A stretch of DNA of 12,158 nt from an uncultured Acidobacteriota bacterium (GTDB lineage Bacteria; Acidobacteriota; Blastocatellia; Pyrinomonadales; Pyrinomonadaceae), in NCBI GenBank assembly GCA_902826385.1, contig CADEEU010000071.1, positions 1 to 12,158 of the forward strand, in the 5' to 3' direction. Under the pieces are notes generated by a model. The model was not told where the DNA came from. It saw only the letters and a list, made by a program, of their open reading frames with translations, and ran no database searches. Shown here piece after piece: positions 7,334 through 12,158 of this stretch. Positions within the stretch are counted from its first letter, which is position 1. Each line of letters starts with the position of its first letter. The position numbers were made by a program, and so were the translations under genes.

Positions 7334-8694
7334 ATTTGTTTCTCAAAATTTTCCTTTGGTTTTTGGCGGCGATTGCGTTGATGGTCGGCGTGGTCGTATT
7401 CCTAAACTGGACCGTACAGACCGAACCGGTCGTAAGCCGTTGGCGGATATCCGTTCGGAACCAGACAAACATTTATGCCGAAACTGCCGCACAAATTTAC
7501 TCAACCGAGGGCGAGAAAGGTTTGGGTGAATTTCTCGATCGTATACGGAAGCCTGAAACTATCGGTGAAGTCGACCTTATCGGCGAAAACGGCCGGGCAT
7601 GGCTTTCCGAAGGCGTTAGTGCCGATGGCTATAAAGAGCTGATCGCAAAAGCGTTGAACAGCAGCGAAGTCGAGATCGAGAATTATCCGGAAACCGCGTT
7701 GTCCGCACGACAACTTGCGATGCCCGGCGGCGAGCGATATGTGCTGATCGTCCGATGGGAGCGCCCGCGGATGACGCCGTTCTTTGGCGAATCGCCGCTT
7801 AGATATCTGCGATATGGCGGTCTGCTTTTGACGGCTCTTCTTCTTTGCTGGGCGTTGGCCCGTTACCTCTCTTCGCCGATCGGCAAGCTAAGGCGGGCGA
7901 CCCAAAAACTGGCCGACGGCGATCTTTCCGCACGCGTCGCCGATCAGGTTGGGAACAGGCGTGACGAGCTTGCTTCGCTGGCTAAAGATTTCGACCTGAT
8001 GGCTGAACGGATCGAATCTCTCGTCACTTCGCAGCAGCGGTTGTCGCGCGACGTTTCTCACGAACTCCGCTCGCCGCTTGCCAGAATGAACGTCGCCCTT
8101 GAGATTGCCAAGCAAAAAATGAACGGCGACGCCGCGCCGCAACTGGCGCGGATCGAGGCCGAATCGCAGCGTTTGAACGATATGATCTCGCGGCTATTGA
8201 CGCTGTCGAAACTGGAAACCGGGTCGAAAGATTTCGATCGGCGTGAGATGAACTTCAAATCACTGGTTGAACAAGTGGCAGCCGACGCCGATTTTGAGGC
8301 TAATGCAAAAGGGAAGTCGGTCAAGGTCGTCACGGCCGCGGAGTGTAAGATCGCCGGAAGCGATAGCCTGATAAGGAGTGCGGTCGAAAACGTGCTCCGA
8401 AACGCGGTGCGTTATACGACAATGGGAACTTCGGTAGAGATTTCTTTGTCTAACGGGGGCGGTCGAACTTTACTTAAAGTAGTGGATCACGGCGGCGGAG
8501 TTCCTGAGGCCGAGTTGAAGAACCTTTTCCGACCGTTCTATCGCGTCGGCGAGGCTCGCGACCGCGGTTCGGGTGGAACCGGTTTAGGCCTGGCGATAGC
8601 TGAGCAGGCGATAATAGCTCACAACGGAACGATAACAGCCAGCAACACGTCGGACGGATTGATGGTCGAGATCACGCTGCCGTGCGTCAATTAG
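7330..8694 (+). CDS. cpxA: CpxA-like membrane sensor histidine kinase
   Basis: This 454-residue inner-membrane kinase is the partner of the preceding regulator. TM1 spans about 3-26, a periplasmic sensor segment about 27-160, TM2 about 163-182 and a HAMP linker about 183-235. The dimerisation domain follows with the H-box RDVSHELRSPLARM, where His244 is the phosphorylated residue. The ATPase domain has the N-box ENVLRN (353-358), the G1 box DHGGGVP (from Asp386), the F-box FRPFYR (400-405) and the G2 box GSGGTGLGLAI (from Gly413). SQQRL before the H-box and FYRVGEARDRGSGGTGLGLA resemble E. coli CpxA. The periplasmic domain does not obviously resemble that of CpxA, so the sensed signal may differ. 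The start overlaps the regulator stop by ATGA. The last 8 bases overlap the convergent membrane-protein gene. Confidence 0.92.
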   Translation: MNLFLKIFLWFLAAIALMVGVVVFLNWTVQTEPVVSRWRISVRNQTNIYAETAAQIYSTEGEKGLGEFLDRIRKPETIGEVDLIGENGRAWLSEGVSADGYKELIAKALNSSEVEIENYPETALSARQLAMPGGERYVLIVRWERPRMTPFFGESPLRYLRYGGLLLTALLLCWALARYLSSPIGKLRRATQKLADGDLSARVADQVGNRRDELASLAKDFDLMAERIESLVTSQQRLSRDVSHELRSPLARMNVALEIAKQKMNGDAAPQLARIEAESQRLNDMISRLLTLSKLETGSKDFDRREMNFKSLVEQVAADADFEANAKGKSVKVVTAAECKIAGSDSLIRSAVENVLRNAVRYTTMGTSVEISLSNGGGRTLLKVVDHGGGVPEAELKNLFRPFYRVGEARDRGSGGTGLGLAIAEQAIIAHNGTITASNTSDGLMVEITLPCVN

Positions 8695-9052
8695 CGTTTC
8701 GTCTTGCGGCCGCAAATGAGCGGATAGCGAAAATAACGAATGCAAGACAGACGATCGCGGTCGCGGCCTGCGAGACCACTGCGGGTGACGCGGTAAGCTC
8801 GCTAAGGCGCGACACGAGCCTTCCGGCCGTTGCGATAAATCCCAGCAATGCTATTACGACAGCCGCGTGCATCAAGTGCTTTCGCAAAGATTCCTTAGCC
8901 TGGGAAAGCAATCCTAACAACGCAAGCAACACGCCGATAAACGCCGGAATAAGCGCAGTGATGCTGGCCCGGTCGTTCATCATTCCGTTGATGTAACCAA
9001 ATACTCCGATCAGGATCAGAACTACTCCGCAGATAATTGATAGTGATGGCAT
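8687..9052 (-). CDS. Small four-helix membrane protein of unknown function
   Basis: The 121-residue protein has four predicted membrane helices at about 3-21, 31-49, 60-78 and 92-112, with short loops and a basic tail (AARRNAN). I do not assign a named family. The pattern ITALIPAFIGVLLALLGLL, then RKHLMHAA and FIATAGRL recalls uncharacterised proteins annotated only as hypothetical in several environmental phyla. ATG 9052 (MPSLSIICG) is preferred. A TTG at 9094 would add MFAGFDNRQVKENK, which is hydrophilic and lacks a convincing ribosome site. The gene is convergent with the kinase and overlaps its stop by 8 bp, leaving no room for a terminator between them. Confidence 0.7.
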   Translation of the reverse strand: MPSLSIICGVVLILIGVFGYINGMMNDRASITALIPAFIGVLLALLGLLSQAKESLRKHLMHAAVVIALLGFIATAGRLVSRLSELTASPAVVSQAATAIVCLAFVIFAIRSFAAARRNAN

Positions 9053-9094
9053 TTTGTTTTCTTTAACTTGACGGTTATCGAATCCAGCGAACAA

Positions 9095-9127
9095 TTACTC
9101 TTCTGGTTTTACTTCTTCTCTATTCAT
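9095..9127 (-). CDS. Possible 10-codon leader ORF upstream of the membrane protein
   Basis: GGAG (9132-9135, minus strand) lies four bases before an ATG that opens MNREEVKPEE and then TAA. It is in the same frame as the downstream membrane protein, whose TTG 9094 codon directly follows the stop. It could be a leader peptide, a relic of a longer N-terminus cut by a nonsense mutation, or chance. The composition gives no support for coding. Confidence 0.2.
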   Translation of the reverse strand: MNREEVKPEE

Positions 9128-9210
9128 CTTACTCCGTGTCCGATTTTCAGAAAAATCTAACCACGAAAGAATAAGAATAAGAGGAAAGAAAGAAGTGGGT
9201 AGAAGTTAGG

Positions 9211-11148
9211 CTACTTTTGCACCGGCAACATTATTGCCGATGAGTTTCGGCCGCCGAAATATACCCGCTGGGTCGCTTTCTGAAAATCTTTTTCCGTTGC
9301 CTGCTTATAGTTTGCCATATACTTCTGCGGATTACGCGCGACGAGCGGGAACCACGTGCTTTGGATGTGGACCATTATTCGATGGCCTTTCTTGAATGTA
9401 TGAGTGACGCCGGGCATCGTGAACGATAACTTTGTCGGTGTATTTGCAACCAGCGGCTCGGGTTTTTCAAAGCTGTTGCGAAACCTCGCCGGCATTGGCT
9501 CGCCGCGGAGCAGCATTTGATATCCGCCGGGCTGGAAGACAGTCCACGCCGAGTTCTGCGGCGGACGCTGTCCGTCGGGGAATGCGTAGTCGTCCGGAAA
9601 AATGTCGATCAGCTTTACGACAAAATCCGAATCCGTGCCGCTCGACGAAACGAAGAGCGAAGGTTTGATCTGGCCTGCGACCGTGATGTCTTCCGTCAGC
9701 GGTTCGCTCTGAAACACGAGCACGTCCGGCCGGGTCGAAGCAAAACGCTGGTCTTCGGTCATGTAATCGCGCGGATAATTTCGCGTGATCTTCTGCGTGT
9801 ACGGCACTGGCTTCATCGGGTCCGAAACGTATTCGGCGTGGCCGTTTCCGGCTGGCAGATCGAATGACAATCCGCCGTTTGCGGTAAGGTAAAGAGCCGT
9901 ATCCTTGCTTGTGGTCGGTTCGTACGATTCGAACGAACGCCACTCGTGCGAGCCCGTATCGTAGACATTGACCTCTTTTAGGGCAGAGATGTCGCCGGTA
10001 CCTTTCAGGTGAAAATTAAAGAATGGTATCTCGAGGTTGCGTCGATAATGATCGCCGGTCTTCTGCGTGAAATATGCTGTGCCGAGCCAGTCGCCGTCCG
10101 CCCGCGACCAGCCGCCGTGGTCCCATGGACCGACAACTAAAATATTGTAAATGCCCGGATTGTTGCGTTCGACGTGCTCGTAAACTTTGAGCGCGCCGTA
10201 TAAATTCTCGTTGTCGTACCAGCCGCCGACGGTCATCACGGCGCATTTTACGTTCTTCAATTTGTAAAGAATGTTCCGCTCTTTCCACCACGAATCGTAG
10301 TTTGGATGGGCCATCATCTCGTCCCAGAACGCTATGCGAAAGCCGAGGTTTTTCTCGTATTCGTCAGCCACTTCCTTCAACCCGCCAAGATTAAGGAAGT
10401 AGTTGTAACCATCGACCGGCTGCATCCCTTTCCAACGGGTCAGATACGAATTGTCCGAGACCGGGCCGGGACGCGGCTGGCCGAAGTTGCTGAAGAACGC
10501 AAAATTTTGGGCGAGAAAGAGAGCACCGTTGTGATGCATGTCGTCGCCGTTGAACCACGCCGAAACCGGAGCCTGCGGCGAGCACGCTTTCAATGCGGGA
10601 TGCGAATCGACCATTCCGGCCGAAACGTAGAAGCCCGGATAGGAAATGCCAAAGGTTCCGACGCGTCCATTGTTGTTCTGGACGTACTTTAGGAGCCATT
10701 CGATCGTGTCATAGGTGTCGGTCGATTCGTCGACCTGCTGCGATGTCGTATTCGCAATATCCGGCCGGGCATTTACGAACTCACCTTCGCTCATCCACCG
10801 GCCGCGAACGTCCTGATAAACAAAAATATAACCTTCGCGGGCGAAAAGTGGATTGGGCCCAAGCGTAGCCCGGTACTGGTCCCGTCCGTCCTTGTCCTTG
10901 CCGTAAGGCGCGACCGAGTAAGGCGTGCGGTTGAGCAGGATAGGAAATTTATCCGTTCGATTTTTAGGCGTGTAGATCGCGGTAAAAAGCTTCACGCCGT
11001 CACGCATCGGCACCATCACTTCGCGCTTATCGTAATTGTCGCGGATGTACTGTGCCAACTCGCGTTGCTCAGGTGTCTGCTGAGGCTGAGCAAACACGGC
11101 GAACGAAATGAAAACGGCAAAAACTGCACAAATCAAGCGAAAGGGCAT
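9211..11148 (-). CDS. Secreted CocE/NonD-family alpha/beta hydrolase (peptidase S15 / alpha-amino-acid ester hydrolase-like)
   Basis: The 645-residue protein, counted from ATG 11148, starts with a signal peptide (about 1-20, cleavage likely FA/QPQQ) and is probably periplasmic or secreted. Its alpha/beta-hydrolase domain shows the catalytic triad: Ser169 in GISYPG (the GxSYxG motif of this family), Asp312 in GGWYDNEN and His344 in GPWDHGG. YQDVRGRWMSEG (about 111-122) is the conserved segment that supplies the oxyanion-side Tyr. A C-terminal jelly-roll domain (about 430-640) includes VAGQIKPSLFVSSSGTDSDFVVKL. Family members hydrolyse X-Pro dipeptides, acyl esters, or alpha-amino acid esters and amides; substrate cannot be read from sequence. 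Asp203 and Glu314 fall where alpha-amino-acid ester hydrolases bind the substrate amino group; the third acid is Asn315. GTG 11154 is an alternative start. Confidence 0.9.
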   Translation of the reverse strand: MPFRLICAVFAVFISFAVFAQPQQTPEQRELAQYIRDNYDKREVMVPMRDGVKLFTAIYTPKNRTDKFPILLNRTPYSVAPYGKDKDGRDQYRATLGPNPLFAREGYIFVYQDVRGRWMSEGEFVNARPDIANTTSQQVDESTDTYDTIEWLLKYVQNNNGRVGTFGISYPGFYVSAGMVDSHPALKACSPQAPVSAWFNGDDMHHNGALFLAQNFAFFSNFGQPRPGPVSDNSYLTRWKGMQPVDGYNYFLNLGGLKEVADEYEKNLGFRIAFWDEMMAHPNYDSWWKERNILYKLKNVKCAVMTVGGWYDNENLYGALKVYEHVERNNPGIYNILVVGPWDHGGWSRADGDWLGTAYFTQKTGDHYRRNLEIPFFNFHLKGTGDISALKEVNVYDTGSHEWRSFESYEPTTSKDTALYLTANGGLSFDLPAGNGHAEYVSDPMKPVPYTQKITRNYPRDYMTEDQRFASTRPDVLVFQSEPLTEDITVAGQIKPSLFVSSSGTDSDFVVKLIDIFPDDYAFPDGQRPPQNSAWTVFQPGGYQMLLRGEPMPARFRNSFEKPEPLVANTPTKLSFTMPGVTHTFKKGHRIMVHIQSTWFPLVARNPQKYMANYKQATEKDFQKATQRVYFGGRNSSAIMLPVQK

Positions 11149-11153
11149 AGTCA

Positions 11154-11157
11154 CTCC
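11154..11157 (-). promoter_or_regulatory. Ribosome binding site for the CocE-like hydrolase
   Basis: GGAG on the minus strand is five bases (TGACT) from ATG 11148. Its last G is the first base of the alternative GTG start at 11154, so the site favours the ATG, and the signal peptide then begins MPFRLICA. Confidence 0.6.
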
Positions 11158-11369
11158 GGCATCATCTATGGTCTAGGGACAGGTACATTGTCGCCCAGAT
11201 TGATCGAAAATCGAAATCACGCTAAAAGGACGACTGCGGGATTCGATCTTAATTGTAACGTTGGGGCTCAGTCTTCTTTCTCTTATTCCGTAGACCCGTG
11301 CTTTTTACCTGAAGAAAAAGACCTGACCGCGGAAGAAGAGGAATAAGAAGAAAAGACAGAGATGTAGAT
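11158..11369 (-). other. Intergenic stretch between acyltransferase and hydrolase
   Basis: About 210 bases hold no convincing gene. The half next to the acyltransferase (about 11311-11360) is a purine-rich run on the plus strand made of GAAGAA and AAGAAG units. TACAAT on the minus strand (11252-11257) resembles a -10 box for the hydrolase, but no good -35 accompanies it. I see no hairpin terminator for the acyltransferase. Confidence 0.35.
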
Positions 11370-12158
11370 TCAGCTTCGCATCGTGGCGATCATCGCGGCG
11401 ATGGTTTGTTTGAGGTGGACGGTTACGGTTTCGTATTGGTCATCCTGCGAAGAAGTGGCGACGGCCGTGGCGGTGCCTGCGATCTTGCCGGAAGAAGAGT
11501 TGATCAACCCACCTGGAGAAGCGGAGGACTTTGACACGATATTCTTTGCGTAAAAGGGTTCGCCAAAATGCACCTTTACCTTGCCGGGACGGATTCGCAT
11601 CGATTTTCGGGCCCAGACTTTGTGGAGGCCGTCGATGGCGACCGGAACGATGGGCATATCTAGTTCGGTTGCCAGGATTGCGGCGCCTTTTTTGAATTCG
11701 TGGAGTTCGCCGTCGTAGGCTCGTTCGCCTTCGGGGTAGATGTTGAGGATTTTGCCGTGTTTTAGACCGATTGCACCGGCTTTCATGGCTTTCATCAACT
11801 GCGTGTCCGGATCGACCGGGACGATCTGTAGCATTCGCGCGACCCAGTTCATAAAGCGGTTGCCAAAAAATTCGCTGGCCCCGACGTGAAACGTGTTGCT
11901 GAAGAATTCGAACGGATAGGTCGAGCACACGACGAACGGGTCGAGAAAGCTTTGATGATTCGGGCAGATGATGAACGGGCGCTTCATCTTTCGAAACTCG
12001 TCTAGGCCTTCGACCTCAAGCCGAAGAAAAACACGGAAGATCAGATTGAAGCCCTTGTAAACGACGAATGCGAATCGTGAAAAGAACGGCTGACTTTCAA
12101 GTATCGGGCGGATCTCCGGCAGATCTTCGTCGACCTCTTTTACGATCCGCGACCAGTT
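11370..12158 (-). CDS. PlsC-type 1-acylglycerol-3-phosphate acyltransferase domain, C-terminal part of a larger protein
   Basis: PlsC-domain enzymes transfer an acyl chain to lysophosphatidic acid or related acceptors at the membrane. The first visible Met is at 11987, but the frame is open for 57 more codons to the window edge, and those codons encode SQPFFSRFAFVVYKGFN and LRLEVEGLDEF, the normal lead-in to the domain. In the 262 visible residues, NHQSFLD (67-73) is the HX4D catalytic motif, YPEGERAYDG (from about 141) is the acyl-acceptor site, and MPIVPVAIDG is the fourth motif. The preceding NWSRIVKEVDEDLPEIRPIL looks like an interdomain linker, so the gene may encode a fusion, for example with an acyl-activating or transporter domain as in Aas-like proteins; this is inference. 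About 33 Ser/Ala/Thr/Gly-rich residues after FGEPFYAKN are unusual. Confidence 0.85.
   Translation of the reverse strand, partial: NWSRIVKEVDEDLPEIRPILESQPFFSRFAFVVYKGFNLIFRVFLRLEVEGLDEFRKMKRPFIICPNHQSFLDPFVVCSTYPFEFFSNTFHVGASEFFGNRFMNWVARMLQIVPVDPDTQLMKAMKAGAIGLKHGKILNIYPEGERAYDGELHEFKKGAAILATELDMPIVPVAIDGLHKVWARKSMRIRPGKVKVHFGEPFYAKNIVSKSSASPGGLINSSSGKIAGTATAVATSSQDDQYETVTVHLKQTIAAMIATMRS

Noticed and set aside
9142..9157. GATTTT-CAGA-AAAATC hairpin downstream of the hydrolase
   Set aside because: The 6-bp stem is almost entirely A/T and has no T tract; too weak to call a terminator.
9467..9943. Several overlapping frames of 78-158 codons within the hydrolase gene
   Set aside because: The hydrolase has a full catalytic triad and signal peptide in its own frame; the others are Arg-rich shadows.
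11065..11346. 93-codon plus-strand frame over the hydrolase start and intergenic gap
   Set aside because: No ribosome site and no recognisable features; half of it overlaps the signal-peptide region of the opposite gene.
1..12158. Search for CRISPR arrays, tRNA/rRNA, integrases, transposases and defence genes
   Set aside because: Reading both strands, I found no spaced direct repeats, cloverleaf-like genes or mobile-element proteins.

Overview
The window looks like an ordinary chromosomal segment from a Gram-negative, non-proteobacterial bacterium of medium G+C content. The best guess is Acidobacteriota, near Blastocatellia/Pyrinomonadales. The main evidence is an Oar-type TonB-dependent receptor with an N-terminal carboxypeptidase-regulatory-like domain, a type carried in many copies by that phylum. 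A secreted CocE/S15-type hydrolase and an acyltransferase with a fusion-like linker fit the same picture. This placement is an inference from gene content; there is no rRNA or tRNA to support it.

Layout, left to right. Positions 3-995 (+) hold the C-terminal part of a NamZ/DUF1343 exo-beta-N-acetylmuramidase. Positions 1190-4747 (+) hold an Oar-like TonB-dependent receptor, closed by a strong terminator at 4771-4805. Positions 4826-5983 (+) hold nagA, N-acetylglucosamine-6-phosphate deacetylase. NamZ and NagA both act on cell-wall amino sugars, so the left third may be a peptidoglycan or amino-sugar scavenging locus with its own outer-membrane receptor.

The centre resembles an enterobacterial Cpx envelope-stress locus. 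A Spy/CpxP-like LTxxQ-motif ORF (6030-6488, -) lies divergent from an OmpR-family regulator that reads like CpxR (6644-7333, +). A CpxA-like sensor kinase (7330-8694, +) follows with an ATGA overlap. The divergent gap carries an exact match to the CpxR box, GTAAA-N5-GTAAA (6588-6602). The Spy-like ORF appears damaged: it has no signal peptide, and its frame runs through the hairpin that should terminate it.

The right part is all on the minus strand. It has a four-helix membrane protein of unknown function (8687-9052), which overlaps the kinase tail to tail by 8 bp. Next is a secreted CocE/NonD (X-Pro peptidase S15 / alpha-amino-acid ester hydrolase-like) hydrolase (9211-11148). Last is the C-terminal part of a PlsC-type acyltransferase (11370 to the window edge), probably the tail of a larger fused protein.

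I saw no CRISPR array, tRNA, rRNA, transposase, integrase or phage gene. The most interesting item is the Cpx-like system with its intact box and decaying chaperone gene. I found no clearly new multi-gene system.
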